Notes: generated from the letters alone by a model not told the origin. A stretch of DNA of 64,000 nt from Pectinophora gossypiella (GCF_024362695.1 NC_065414.1:5845501-5909500); one strand, 5' to 3'. Shown: positions 31,898-43,919, counted from the stretch's first letter. Program-made: numbers and translations.

Positions 31898-32584
31898 TCA
31901 ATTCTTCATCCCTAATACTCTATATAAGAATTTGCCGTCATCATCATAGTAGCAATCATTTACTTTGTAAGTTGTGCCTCTCTTGTAAGCTTTCTTTGGT
32001 ATTCTTATTCTTTGAGTGTAATCATGAACATCAGCTTGTATTTCATTCTCTTTAAAATGTGTCAAGTCTGTTTTCTTTTCTTCACTAAGAATCTCAATTT
32101 CATTACTAAGGTCTGCAGCAGTAGCTTCTGGAACTTTCTGTGTTGTAGAACTTACTGTATTTAGCATCATTGAGTCATTCACGTTGATTTCTTTGCCTTT
32201 TTCTAGACGTGTTTTTATTTTATCAGCCAATTCATCCAGTGTTACTCTTTTAAAATCCCTTTTTTGTTTTGTTTCATTATGCTTTGAATTTGTTTCTGTT
32301 GTATTTTTTGTGTAATCTTTGTTGGATTCTTCATCTTTAGAAGCACATCTGTTTATGATTCTTTCAAACTCTCCCATATCCTTTTCTGGTGTGAGATCAA
32401 TTTTGATCGAATCTTCGTTTAGTGGAGGGATGGTTCGTTCTGAGAACTTAAGGAAGTGATTTCGGAGATCTTCAGAGATGTCTAAAGTTCCTTCTTTCAA
32501 TTCCTTCCAGTTTCGCATTGCCGAGGCGTCATGGCGTGCGATGCGTTCCTTCGTAGCTGGTCTCCATGGATATTTCAATAATTT
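31898..32584 (-). CDS. neugrin-like exon 3
   Basis: KLLKYPWRPATKERIARHDA at the start, DDDGKFLYRVLGMKN at the end. Acceptor acattacag; stop at 31898-31900. Confidence 0.88.
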   Translation of the reverse strand, partial: KLLKYPWRPATKERIARHDASAMRNWKELKEGTLDISEDLRNHFLKFSERTIPPLNEDSIKIDLTPEKDMGEFERIINRCASKDEESNKDYTKNTTETNSKHNETKQKRDFKRVTLDELADKIKTRLEKGKEINVNDSMMLNTVSSTTQKVPEATAADLSNEIEILSEEKKTDLTHFKENEIQADVHDYTQRIRIPKKAYKRGTTYKVNDCYYDDDGKFLYRVLGMKN

Positions 32585-33819
32585 CTGTAATGTATGAAAG
32601 TGAGTTAAAAAAAACTGTACACATACTTTAGTATTCGATATAAACAACACCAAATAAGCTATAATTAATTAAACAAAAATAACCCCTTTTTCCACTCCAA
32701 CCAACTAAATGGATAACTTGTTGTTCCGATCGAAATTCAGTATGTGCAATTCTTCCCACCGATCCAACTACTCGAAAGTAAATCATATTAAACCACTTTA
32801 CATTTCTATAGAATTCCGAACCGTACAACTAAGTTGAACAGTTCCAGAGAAAACACAGAGCAGATTATTAATTATGTGTAATTAATCCAGAAACACTTAA
32901 ACAAAATAGAGAAAAGTTGATCATTTAGTTTCCTAACCGACTAACTAATTAGTTGAGCAGTTTGGAAGAAAAATAGTTGTACAGTAAAAAGGGAAAATAA
33001 CAATAATTATTGTGATGAATTAGAGAGTAGTATAATTATTATTATTGGTACATAATCTGGAAGAAAAACTTACTACTTCCCTCCTTCGTACTTCTCTCCT
33101 TCATTAATAATGAGTGCAAGACAGAGTTAGAGCTAGTTTCTTAACAGTCAAGCCAAGTTATACCAACCTTAACAACAGTTACAGTGACTGGGAAACTCTC
33201 AGCAATCTTCTCTGGTGTCCACTCACTAGGGTCAGTTGTAGCCAAGTGTCTGATTTGCTCTTTCTCGCTCCAAGTCAACAGATTGGGTAGGTTCTCTTTA
33301 AAATATTTGTCTTTTACAATCATGTGACGAAGGTCCAGCTTGCCGGCTATGGATTCCTGGATATGTTCTTTGTAAGCTTCACCTACCTGGTAAGTAAAGA
33401 AACCATTAATTAATTATACATCATCTCCCTAGCATTATCCTGTTCTTCACCCTCCCTCTTTCCTTCTGCTCTTCTTCTGCACGTAAGAATTATCTTACCT
33501 AATTTAGTAAGGATCAGTCTACCTTAATGCGGATTATGAATGGAATCTAATAGGACCACCAAGAAATGAGGCAATTGTGTCTAAGAATATAAAAGTTTAT
33601 AAAAATAATGAGACTCACGTTATAAAAATCACTGTCGGCCTGCTCAACAAATTCTTCAGCATCATTATCCTCTATTTTAAGGCCTTCTTTCCGAAAAGCA
33701 GTTATTCTATTCTGCAAACCGGGGTTCGACGGGCCTTGGGGCACTCTCCTGTTTCGCAAGTTTCTTGCTACAACTTTATCGCTTATATAGTATAACCGTC
33801 GAAAAGTTATGGAAAACAT
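31898..33819 (-). CDS. neugrin-family protein, three exons
   Basis: Exons 33619-33819, 33168-33386 and 31898-32584 join in phase 0 and give 368 residues. Neugrin in vertebrates is a mitochondrial factor needed for 16S rRNA and ribosome function; the same role is inferred here. Seen: an arginine-rich, acid-poor start (MFSITFRRLYYISDKVVARN) fitting a mitochondrial targeting peptide, the core TWSEKEQIRHLATTDPSEWT followed by PEKIAESFPVTVTVVKKLLK, then a long charged region with a K/T-rich tract, and the C-terminal DDDGKFLYRV that closes neugrins. Longer than the vertebrate protein mainly through the charged tail. Start chosen as the first ATG of the only open first exon. Convergent with Crag, overlapping at the 3' ends if the last signals are used. 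Confidence 0.85.
33168..33386 (-). CDS. neugrin-like exon 2 (core domain)
   Basis: VGEAYKEHIQESIAGKLDLR, HMIVKDKYFKENLPNLLTWS and EWTPEKIAESFPVTVTVVK. Acceptor ttaccag; donor gttggt is weak but gives the only in-phase join. Confidence 0.85.
33619..33819 (-). CDS. neugrin-like exon 1
   Basis: 67 codons from ATG at 33819 to DSDFYN before gtgagt; basic mitochondrial-type leader, then PQGPSNPGLQNRITAFRKEG. Confidence 0.85.
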
Positions 33820-34430
33820 GGTGAAATATTAAGTTTAAGATGTAGATACAAATGATTTTTATAATATGCCACTGGTATTTCAAAAATATTAATAAACCCT
33901 ACACTATTCCAATGTTGTTCCAATTCTAACCTCAAAACTTTACAAAATTGACATTGACATCAATTGCGTTCGGAATTTCGGATACACATTTCAGATTTTG
34001 GGTATATTTTTTTTGTGTGCGTTTGAATTCGGATACATTCATTATGAGACGTTTATTTTGAACTCTACATTTTCTCAGGTGTCGCCGCCGCCGTTTCTAC
34101 AAGTCAAGTACATAATGTGGGGATGATGACTTTAGTAAAGTAACCCAAATGAAGAGATTTCAAACTCGCTGCACTTACTGATTATATAAAAAGCCGGGAC
34201 GATATTATAAATGCTTGCCTTTTAAAGCACGGAGGAGCTTTTTTCGAAAGATAAAATACATTGATGACAAGAGCAAGATTAATTAACCACAATCAAGGTT
34301 ACTTACTATATATTATTTAACTCTAATCTATACGTAGCATTTAGGTAGGAAACTAAATTTATCATGGAGTATTCTTCATAATGATAATACTTAATATACA
34401 CAGTAGAGTAAAAAACTTTATTATTATCAT
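33820..34430. other. intergenic, 5' of the neugrin-like gene
   Basis: AT-rich; no gene or clear repeat seen. Probably holds the neugrin-like promoter, not recognisable by eye. Confidence 0.4.
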
Positions 34431-34470
34431 CGGGCTCGGCACGACTATCTACTGCCGCGCCGCGGCGCGG
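34431..34470. repeat. Harbinger left terminal inverted repeat
   Basis: cgggctcggcacgactatct followed by actgccgcgccgcgg; flanked outside by CAT. Confidence 0.85.
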
Positions 34471-34895
34471 CGCGGTATGGTTTAAGATATATGCAGTTTC
34501 TATCTTCTCTGCGGGCACGGTTTGACAGCGCGATCCACTATCTACCGTGGATAAAATTATAACTCGTCGCATAAAAAAATGTTGCTATCTGAAATAAAAG
34601 TGTTGTTTTTTCATTTGTTAACACTATACCCCCAATAGTGCTGTTCTAAATCATTCGTTCATTTCGTAATCTTTTTTCTTTTTTTGGTTTATAAATATGA
34701 TTTTTGTCGTACTCACAAGATTAGAAAAAGATAGCGCTATACAAGTTTTTACTGTTTTATTATGAGTCTTGTGATTGTTTCAATGAAAAAAAAAACGCAA
34801 ACAAAAAAAAAACGCGAACATAAAAAATACAAACGAACTAAGAAAAATCCTCAACTTCTTTTGAACTTTGTGAAGTTTTCGTGATCTTTTTGGAA

Positions 34896-35476
34896 ATGAA
34901 CCCGCAGTTAGGGAAAAAGAAGTAAGTATCTAAGTTTCAAATCCGAATTGTTCTATTTGGTTTACGAAGAATCTTGTTTTATCATCATAACTTGTTTCAG
35001 AATAAGGAGTACTCTAACTCAACAAAAAATGTTGGTTGATTACATGAGTACACACCCCAGTTTTGCCAACGGGGAGTTCACTGGCCCCTTGGGCAGCCAG
35101 CAGTATCTACAGCAGTGGGAAACGCTGCGGATGCTGCTGAGGGAACATGGGCCCGACAAATCCATAGAACAATGGCGACATGTAATTATTGCTCTTTTTA
35201 AATATTGTTGTAAAATAATTTATTTAATATTTTCATTTTAGATTGTAATTATTATTATATGTATTGAAGTAAAGCACAATTTTAAATGGTAATCAAAAAA
35301 ATTTCAGACTTGGCGGGATTTAAAGAAAAAAGCAAGGGGGCGAAGGAGCGAGCCTACGTAAGGCTTTGACCGCCACAGGCAATTTCATTCCTGTGCCAAG
35401 CCTCTCCGAGACAACAAATAAAATTTTAGGTGTCATTGGCACAGAGATGGCTTTTGGTATAGGTGGCGACTCATAG
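34896..35476 (+). pseudogene. Harbinger accessory Myb/SANT-like DNA-binding protein, frame broken
   Basis: Exons 34896-34921 (MNPQLGKKK), 35001-35181 (TQQKMLVDYMSTHPSFANGE and QWETLRMLLREHGPDKSIEQ, ending WRH) and 35308 onward (TWRDLKKKARGRRSEPT). After that a TAA stands in frame at about 35360, while the expected tail ALTATGNFIPVPSLSETTNK continues in another frame to 35476. A one-base shift near 35355 explains it. In this superfamily the protein brings the transposase to the ends. Further pieces at 35639-35720 may be its C terminus. Confidence 0.7.
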
Positions 35477-35716
35477 GAGACAGGTATTGGGGTAAGTTGT
35501 AGTGAATTAGAACATCAAATATAGTGAACAAATATTATCTTTATTCATTATTTAAAATATATTTATAATTTAAAATATACAAACATAAAAAGATAAATGA
35601 AATCCTAAAATCCAACATTAAAGTGATTTCCATTTCTAGGAGCTGCCATCTCATAAAACTGTGGAGTCGTCAATGGGTCAGTCACAGGAATTGAATAATG
35701 AAATAGAGGCAAGTAT

Positions 35717-37344
35717 TTAAATAGCAAGCGAGGTGTACATGTTTATGTTCCTATCCAAACCCAGCATTCGGAACGTGCCCTTCAGATAACCGTTGGTGCG
35801 TTTAATAGTGTTTCGGGCTCGGCAATGCCAGTTGTCATACCGTGCCTCTGGAGAACCCACTTGGGTGTTCCTTATTGGAGTCATGAGCCATGGCTCCAAC
35901 GCATAGCCAGCATCTCCTGAAAATAATGAAAGCATTTAAATATATTACTTATGTTCTTTTTTGTTACAGACTTCGTCAGGCAAGATTAAAGAAGTTTTTG
36001 TAAAGTTTTAATTTAAGATAATACAATAATATTGTTATTGTTATTTTTTTTGTTAAGTTTAGTTATTTTGTGCAGATATTTGTGATATGCACAGAACACG
36101 ATTGTGATAGTTTAGTTTTGATTGAGTATATCTATTATAATTGTTAATGTGAATTAAACACTGATTTGTGACTAATTAAGACTGATTTACAATGATTATT
36201 TAATTATATAATTTGATCTCATTTGAAAAAAGAAATTATATAAATACCTCATATTATTGAATTTTTATTTTAAATGTAATATTACTTATTAATATTATTA
36301 TTAATTTACCACTCATCTGCCGTGGTACCAGACAACAGATTTGATATTGTGTCTCGCGTAAATCAGTGATTTAATAGCTTAATTTAATAGCCATCAGTCC
36401 TTCAACTCTTCCCTGTTTTCAGCCACCTCATGACATTACTAACATAATTGTTGCATGAAAAATAATTATAGAAAGATATGTAACATACCCAATAGAAAAT
36501 AGTCTCCAATCCTGTTGGTATATAGCCTCCTCATCTCTTCTTTTATTACTGAGTTATTAAAAATAAATTGGTCATGGACCCGGCCTGGGTAATTTGCATT
36601 ACAACTGAGGATCCGGCAGTCTGCATCACAGATCTAAAATCAACAATAAACAATGGTCAGAATACCACATCATACTGGGCTGGTAATTGTTATGTAAACA
36701 TTATGTAATGGAGTAAAATGGTATATTATTTACCAGTTGCAATCATCAATGTTGATTGACATGTAATCATGTCGGTTCTTATATTGGATTTTTGTTAACC
36801 CAGGTGGTGGGAACAAAGACACATGTGTGCAATCAATGGCACCAATTACATTTGGCACACCAAACTTCTGCCTGAATCCTCCTGCCACTTCTTGCCGAGC
36901 CTCTTCAGACCCCGGAAAAACAATCCATTTTGGTTTGAGCCTGTGAAAGTACAAATTATAATTATTAGAATAAACAAAAATATTAAAATTGTTGTTAAAT
37001 TATCATAATTCAAAATAATTTACGTATTATACTTACTTTCTATTCACCGCATCTATAAATTGCGTCAAATATTTGCTCACTGTTGTTGAAGCCAGTGAGG
37101 TGTTTTGATCCTGACCATTACCTCGCTGGTAGTGGCCATTGACAAGTATCCGTAAGCCGGTTAGGATCTAGGAGATAATAATAAAGTCACTTAAAAATCC
37201 CATAGAAAAAAGTGTCCTCTTAAGTCAGGAAAAAAAATTACTTACCTTAATATCGGCTGGATAGCCTTCTGAATTAATGGGTGACAAATCATCCTCCAAT
37301 TCTTCGTGAAGGTACCCAACCATTTCCACGAGTTTCTTGGCAAA
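35717..37344 (-). pseudogene. HARBI1-like Harbinger transposase, damaged
   Basis: Exons by eye: 37246-37344 (KKLVEMVGYLHEELEDDLSP), 37037-37167 (NGHYQRGNGQDQNTSLASTT), 36734-36940 (KFGVPNVIGAIDCTHVSLFP, first DDE Asp in GAIDCTH), 36489-36633 (CDADCRILSCNANYPGRVHD, second Asp in VHD) and 35717-35916 (GDAGYALEPWLMTPIRNTQV, RARNTIKRTNGYLKG). Two signs of decay: the frames of the third and fourth exons do not join as read near 36734, and the position normally Glu in the I-E-R-T-N-G-like block is Lys. Cut-and-paste transposase; host-domesticated HARBI1 is an alternative, but the flanking inverted repeats argue for the transposon. Confidence 0.78.
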
Positions 37345-37739
37345 CTATAAATATACGCGAAGTTCCTGACATCGCTCCGCTGCTCCTTTCTCTCCCTCTT
37401 CTCTTCATAAAAACTTATTAAGTTTCTGATGTAGCCCCCTCGACATTTTTATTCAAAATAACTTGCAAATACTTGTCTAACGACGCCTATCTCAAGCCTA
37501 TCTGCCACTCTCGGGAGGCAGATAAATATATGTCAATCGAAATGTCATACGTAGAAATCAGACGGCAGCCATATTGGCGCCGTGCACGCACTTGGATATA
37601 CTATCCACTATCGGCAAGTGACAGTTGTTAGCGGAATTGCTATCTACTCGTACGACGACGTCGTGCACGCATCGATTTAATATATCCACGTGGATAGCAT
37701 TCTTTGATCCTATTGGTCCAAGCCCTCGGATAAATTCCG

Positions 37740-37773
37740 CGCCGCGCGGCAGTAGATAATCGTGCCGAGCCCG
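37740..37773. repeat. Harbinger right terminal inverted repeat
   Basis: cgcggcagtagataatcgtg then ccgagcccg; followed by CAT. Confidence 0.85.
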
Positions 37774-38440
37774 CATATCTAGTTATTCTTTTCTTTTGTT
37801 TTTTCTTAGATCTATTGACGTCAATCCGCAAGGTTGTTCAATCTGGGAATCCCAGTCTGAAAATAAACCAGCTATAAATAATTTGCATTTAAGTTGCGGT
37901 TACGATAGAGGAAACCCTTGTCCGAAAATGACGTCATAGGTACCTAATAACAACACAATAAAAATACCTACCTACTCAGGTACCTATTCTTTTTCAAAAT
38001 TATCCATAAGTTACCTTTTTACTTACTGCCAGAAATATAAATTATTTCGATTTTATAGTTGTTTTATTCCACCTACGTTAGTACATTAGGTAGATACCTA
38101 CTTTATAGTAAGTTGTGAGTTTGTGAGATAATTGAGAGGTCGTTTGGTGGTTGATAATTTGGTGGTTGTGAATGTATTGTTCTCAACAGGCTGATATAGG
38201 TATCACAATTTATTTAGCCATCGTATCTAATCTCTTAGAATGTCTAAATACGCAAGTTGTCTTTTGAAAAGTCGCGCCTCTACCAACCAATGGAGATTAT
38301 GTAGGTAAGTGTAATATCGTGAATGTTCTTGCATAATCATTAATCAGAGCATGTTATCGAAACGTGCGTTTAAACTTAGAATAAGGAATAAATACTACAT
38401 GTTCTTCTTCCGGCCTTTTCCCATTTCTACATCGGCTGTC
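37774..38440. other. gene-free AT-rich stretch
   Basis: No gene, no clear repeat except short gtaggtacct-type tracts. Beginning of a roughly 20 kb gene-poor block. Confidence 0.4.
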
Positions 38441-38489
38441 GTTAAATTCCTAATCCTTCGTCCCGGGAGAAGTTTACTCTGGGTCGTTG

Positions 38490-38740
38490 TTGGATTACTT
38501 TGTGGTCCCTAGTTTGGTTAGGACATTACAGGCTGATCACCTGGTTGTCCGAAAGTAAGACGATCCGTGCTTCGGAAGGCACGTTAAGCCGTTGGTCCCG
38601 GTTACTACTTACTGACGTAAGTACGTAGTCGTTATATGAGTCATGTCGGGGGCCTTTGGCGGCTCAATAGTAACCCTGACACCAGGGTTGATGAGGTTGG
38701 TAATTCACCTCACAACCCACACGAAAGAAGAAGGAGTTGG
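38490..38740 (+). mobile_element. SINE-B copy, partial
   Basis: gtaagacgatccgtgcttcg, cgttaagccgttggtcccgg, gggggcctttggcggctcaa and accctgacaccagggttgat. Confidence 0.75.
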
Positions 38741-38858
38741 ATTTCTCCAGGTTGACGGCGGATATCTTGGCTCCGATTTTAGTTCCAGCACTTTTCCTAT
38801 CATGTGGTTTTCTGGATATGAAGACATTTTTGTATGTAATTAGTGTCTGGGGTGTGGT

Positions 38859-38935
38859 TCAACTTTGTCCGGCCAAGTAGTTAACGTCATTTGCGGCGAA
38901 TGTAGGTACAATAAGTCACGTCAAAAAATAGTTCA
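38859..38935 (-). mobile_element. family I repeat end
   Basis: tgtccggccaagtagttaac through caataagtcacgtcaaaaaa is the reverse of the end seen at 45089 and 46439. Confidence 0.6.
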
Positions 38936-38992
38936 ACTTTTCCTTTTACACCTCACAAAGACATTAACATTCATATCTAATTTTATGTCATT

Positions 38993-39279
38993 CATCATCA
39001 GCCCATTAACGTCCCCACTGCTGGGGCACGGGCCTTCCCTATGGATGGATAGGGAGATCGGGCCTTAAACCATCACGCAGGCCCAGTGCGGATTGATGGT
39101 TATTAACGACTGCTAATGCAGCCGGGACCAACGGCTTAACGTGCCTTCCGAAGCACGGAGGAGCTCGAAATGAAAACTTTTTTTTGTGGTCACCCATCCT
39201 ATTACCGGCCTTTGCGAAAGTTGCTTTACTTCAACAATCGCAGACCGAGCGCGTTAACCGCTGCGCCACCGAGCTCCTC
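38993..39279 (-). mobile_element. SINE-A, full copy with tRNA-like head
   Basis: Read in reverse it begins gaggagctcggtggcgcagc ggttaacgcgctcggtctgc, with a perfect RNA polymerase III box A TGGCGCAGCGG at 39259-39269, then the body shared with 5265-5500 and 47740-47935, ending gacgttaatgggctgatgatga. Confidence 0.85.
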
Positions 39280-39589
39280 ATTATGTCATTAATTTATTAT
39301 CATTAGATATTTTTCCAGGTTTTGGCATCTCAAGATAGACTAAACGTCGCCACATTACTTCCACAGTCCACAGTATCACTTCTACTCAGTTCTACTTGCA
39401 TCTGTGAACCAATAAGATGTCTTGCCATGTACGGTTGTACCTTCGTAGTCTCGTGCCCTAAAGCTGCGTAACTACAAACCGGTGACATTGCGAGAAATCA
39501 ACATTGCCACTGCCACCTCGATAAATACAGCTGCGGTATAGTAGCTTCTATGTAGCGAACCTTTACTGTTAACAGTCAATTAGCGCATC

Positions 39590-39690
39590 CCAAACACTTC
39601 ATACAATACACCTCGTTTTACACAGACGCTACACATGGACGTTATCGTACACACGCATCTGTGTGTGTAACGTCTGACGCCCATACGATT
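39590..39690 (+). mobile_element. family F repeat fragment
   Basis: cctcgttttacacagacgct, acacgcatctgtgtgtgtaa and catacgattgaa recur at 44100-44215 and reversed at 13115-13215. Confidence 0.55.
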
Positions 39691-39788
39691 GAAAACTAAA
39701 GTAAGACCGAGGGGCTGAGGTAAACCTAACTCAGACGCTGGTGGGGAGCTGGGAGCTGGGAGGGAGAGTTGCTGCTCTACACGTAGTA

Positions 39789-39980
39789 TTATTCCTTCAA
39801 TGCTATTAGTAAACTTAAAGGCACTTTAAGCACTCTATGGTTTAACGGCTGACCCAAATTGGTACAGTGAGATAAATCAAGCTCGTTCCAAGCTCGTATT
39901 AAGGAGGGTAGAAGAAAGTCCCCCCTGTACGTTATATTATTGTGTGTTCTATGTGAGTACCTAGCAGTGCTAAAAGCCAT
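39789..39980 (-). mobile_element. possible LINE polyprotein C-terminal remnant
   Basis: 63-codon frame with YSHRTHNNITYRGDFLLPSL IRAWNELDLS, resembling the closing FLP..(I/V)R.WN.L block of several retroelement polyproteins. No other domain near. Confidence 0.3.
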
Positions 39981-41050
39981 CCTGTACAGCCAGTAGTGCT
40001 AATCCTGTACACAGTACACACCATCTAAGTTTATTTTAAGTTATACCTGTCATTTTCTTATCCGCCGAAAAGGTAAGGGGCGGGTAATAGACAGAGATGG
40101 AAAATACTAGAACATTAGGGACGAAATTATTAAGTAGGTACTAACAAAGTTTGGTCTACCTAAAAGTTTTCTTTCGAACGACCTAATTGAATAAACCATA
40201 GATTCAAAAAAACCGACCACAGCTTCTGCGATTTGAAGCAACTTACAGCACTGGTAACATATATGCAGTAAGCTCCGAGTTTCTGTATGCAGGTGCTGTG
40301 GTCTGTACAATATTAAAGCGGTTCTCAGTGGGTCACTGCGATCCGAGCATAGTATCGCCCGCGCGGCTGTTAAGATAACGTGTCCCGTACTTGTGTTGGC
40401 GCGAAATTCCAAGTGGTGCCTTCTCGATTGTATTTAGCCGTTTGAAAGTGTGTACGCGTAAGTTTACTTTTTTTTATAAGTACTAACAGGTAAATAATAA
40501 GTGATCATTTAAATGTTAGGTCAATTATTAACCAGTTGGACTTAGGTACTTATTAAATAGACATAAAATAATAAAATAAAAAAATCTAAATCAATACCAA
40601 TTGAATTTCCTTTTTTTAATATATTAAGCTTAAAGCAAGAACCCAAAAATATGTACTTAAGTACCTACTAACATTTTTTGAATATTAAGTACTAAATACC
40701 TACTTTCGAAAGTTATCTCTTATCGTTTCGTAAATCATTTTCGCAATTTCTCCAAGAGTTATTTAAAAGTCAAATGTACAATGTATTGCAACTTAAAGTT
40801 TCGTCATTTAAATTTGTCTAGAAAAAAATCAGTCTAGACTCGACTAAAGACTTCAAAGAACTACTTTCCCCTGCACAACAGTAGAGCTAATTTGCTAAAT
40901 TACTTTACTCCAGTTTTTTTTCTTAAAAGTGGCTTTATTTCTTTATTGTAATGAAATCAATATTAAGTATTTTTTTTTATTTATTTACTTACCTACTTCA
41001 AACTTTTACTTGTAATTTCACCTGTGACCATTCGGTTCAATCAATTTTTT
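39981..41050. other. gene-poor AT-rich stretch
   Basis: Only a MITE-3 end at 40029-40090 (taagttatacctgtcatttt, cgccgaaaaggtaagg). No supported gene. Confidence 0.4.
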
Positions 41051-42245
41051 TACGTGACTTATTGTAGGTTGCCTAAGATGCTACTTGGTCGGACAAATGG
41101 AGAGCGCTGAGAGCTCTCACCCGGTGGTTCAATAAATATTATACAATTAACATCTCAGGACAAATTAATGTCAGAAGTGGCTGCGAAAGGTCTTGTTGAG
41201 GGCTTTTGCGGGTCTAGCTACCCTTATAAGGGATATCAGCGTGGTTTACAAATGTATGTACATACTTACCAGCTACTATATTGCCTGCGGTATCGCTAGC
41301 GTTTAATTCGGGGTAACACGGTTTCTCTTTTCCAATGTACCAATTTTTAGCTACTTACCTTGAAAAATGCGAAAAGTCCCATATAAAATTTTACCCCTTT
41401 TTGAAGGGGTTGCGGGAACATCTAAAAAATGATGCACGATTTTTTTTTTGTCACAAATAGTTCGCATACCAATTTTATGTTTTCTACTTTGAAAATCGCG
41501 GAGTGCTCCACACAAACTTCCACTCTCCATTTTAGGGAAGTGGGGGCTTAGAAAGAGACAAAAAATAGCCTATGTTACTTGAATCTCCATCACTTCAAAT
41601 ATCTCCACTTAAAAATCTGGTCAATTTGTGGCTCCGTTTTGCCGTGAAAGACGAACAAACAAGCAGACAGACACACATATACACTTTCGCATTTATAACA
41701 TTATTAGTAAGGATTACTTAACCTGAAGATTTCACAGGTCGCGTTTTTTACAGAAGCCACTGATTGTCTGTGACTATGCTCTTATTATTCCAATATTGAT
41801 GTCTTGCACAATAACTTAAATATACTGTCTTAATGCAGTTAACTTTCCACAAAAATGTTTGACTATAACACAACTTTGCGTGTACTATCATTACTTTCTT
41901 TTTGTGGGTTCGTTGACCTTTTAGTTAAGTAAAAGGATTTTTATTAAGTAACCATAAAATGTGTTTTTTTCGTGCGCGTAAGTACATTCGTGCAATTCTG
42001 TTATTTTGTCATCTTGTTTCTAAATCGTTAGAGATTTGTAATACTTGGTAATCTTTCTTTATCGTAACGTTAAATTACCTATAGGTCAACGGTAACTTGC
42101 AAATCCACGTATTCTATTAATACATTCGTTTTTGTCAATGCTTATAATATTTTTTTCACGTGACTTGTTTTGGGTTTGCGTCAAATAGCATTTAATAAAC
42201 TAGTTGGCCGAATAAATGGGGAGCGCTAAGGGATCTCACCTACTT
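41051..42245 (+). mobile_element. family I repeat ends, two diverged copies with AT-rich DNA between
   Basis: tttacgtgacttattgtagg and gagctctcacccgg near 41050-41135, and cacgtgacttgttttgggtt with gggatctcacctact near 42160-42245. A repeat tail with aaacaagcagacagacacac lies at 41640-41715. Confidence 0.5.
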
Positions 42246-42734
42246 AGTACAAAATTTAAGACGATAAAAGTATTATAGATATATTACAGGTAGGTATATG
42301 TGGGCCAGAACCAAAAGAGGCTGTAACTTTTCCTCTAGAGATTTGTCATTTCCTATTCCGATAGGCATTGTAGTTATGAGTCATTGCTTTAGCTATTCAG
42401 ATCAAAAGAAATCACAACTACTTATACAACAATCAGAAACTAATTAGACTACAATACCTAAGTTTTGTAATTTGAATTACGAACACAGAAATAATGGACT
42501 ATAGAGATCCTACAGCATTCTATTGCCTAACCTACTTAAACATCGATTAAATATAAATACTGAAGACATTCATGAAGTATAATGCTATTATGCAGAATAG
42601 CATTGCATTGCAAATTGCAAAATTGTGTTTTCCTGAACTGGGTATCATAATTACCTTCTCAGGCAACGATTTCTTCTAGTCATCAACTTGGTACACTATC
42701 TATTCTGATAGGGTTAAAAACGGAACTAGTATCT

Positions 42735-42898
42735 GGGGGGTTGAAATGGCCACATCGAAGCAATTCATCTCAGAAAGCAATATTGAAATTTGACATTTGC
42801 GCATATAAATGTAAGTGCACAATGCAAACAAATTTAATGTCAAATAACAATATTGTTTTCTTAGATGAATTGCTTCGATGTGGCCATTTTAACCCCCC
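42735..42898. mobile_element. MITE-2 foldback element, intact
   Basis: 164 bp. Ends ggggggttgaaatggccaca and, reversed, ggggggttaaaatggccaca, continuing tcgaagcaattcatct in both arms. Remnants at 3770-3830, 10665-10720 and 51325-51420. Confidence 0.85.
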
Positions 42899-43224
42899 TG
42901 TTTCTTTCAGCGACATAATCTAGCTACTAGTTTCGGCATTATTTATGATTCAATTGTTAATTACTACCACTAAACTATAAGTTAATATGTATTTTTTGAC
43001 GAATAAATGTTTCCTGTACTTCTTACTTTCTTTGTATGGTATTAAGTAAATCACGTTAGGTACCTTAATTATTTAATGTGTTATTTAGGTACTTATTACT
43101 CGTTCTTTTGAAGATTACAAACGAATAATTAAAAAATAATACGTTAAAATGTTATGATGTTCTTACCTACGCATGCATACTGACAGAAGTAAATCTGCCT
43201 TTAATAAGTCACGTCAAAAAAAAA

Positions 43225-43445
43225 CATACTATTAAGGACATGTTTGTCGCATGCACCCTGACCGGTGGGGACGAATCGTCACGTATTGGTTGCCCCATGA
43301 CGGGTACTGGCGTTGTGATAGACCTCGAAATGGCGTGACGACTTGGATGCTTGCCGGAGGGACTAGCCGGAGTACGCACAGGACCGCGAAAGGGAAAGAG
43401 GAAGGGAGGCTTTTGCCCTGCAGTGGGATCTTGTAGGCTAGATTA
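43225..43445 (+). mobile_element. non-LTR retrotransposon 3' end, frameshifted
   Basis: Codes MHPDRWGRIVTYWLPHDGYW, then DLDACRRD-like and WKEEGEAFALQWDLVG-like stretches in shifting frames, ending gcagtgggatcttgtaggct. Same family as 61238-61360. Confidence 0.7.
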
Positions 43446-43680
43446 GATTAGACTTTCTAGTACATAGCAGGCTTGAACTACCTGATTATCCGAAAAAGTA
43501 AGATAATACCGTGCTTCTGAGAGCACGTTAAGTAGTTGCTTCCGGCCATTAGCCGTAAAATACCTCTATCAACCCGCAGTGGAGCAGCGTATTGGAGTAT
43601 GCTCCATAACCTCTCTGGTTGATTGAGGGGAGGCATAGCAGCGGGCTGTATAAGTATATTACTTTTAATACAATACTAAA
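43446..43680 (+). mobile_element. SINE-like tail fragment
   Basis: gcttgaactacctgattatc, gtgcttctgagagcacgtta, aacccgcagtggagcagc and gttgattgaggggaggc blocks. Confidence 0.55.
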
Positions 43681-43919
43681 CACTTGAACTTAATAAGTAA
43701 TTTCCCTTCCTGTATTTCAACAACTTTTTAGTAAAGAAGTCGTGTAGAAAATTGATTTCCTTGTATCATACTAAATTATTTACAATTTCGCAAAATCAAT
43801 ACGTAACTTAAATTACAGGTCATATTTCGAGTGTAGTTTCTCCGTAATGATGGACCTGTGACTCCATACTACGTGTAATGCCAGTGTGGTTTCCTCATTT
43901 TCTTATTGAGTATTTCAGG

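Larger units (their letters stand above)
34431..37773. mobile_element. PIF/Harbinger DNA transposon, 3.3 kb
   Basis: Ends cgggctcggcacgactatct and its complement (one mismatch over the first 20, continuing actgccgcg) at 34431 and 37773. A 3-base CAT lies directly outside both ends, the target-duplication length of this superfamily, though TWA is usual. It carries the two classic genes: a Myb/SANT-like protein on + and a HARBI1-like transposase on -. Both genes contain breaks, so it is likely inactive. Subterminal foldbacks with ctaccgtggat and atccacgtggat are shared with small MITE-like copies at 19679 and 43920. Confidence 0.88.

Noticed and set aside
34896..37344. Domesticated host HARBI1/NAIF-like gene pair
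   Set aside because: Matching terminal inverted repeats, a CAT duplication and broken frames point to a transposon.
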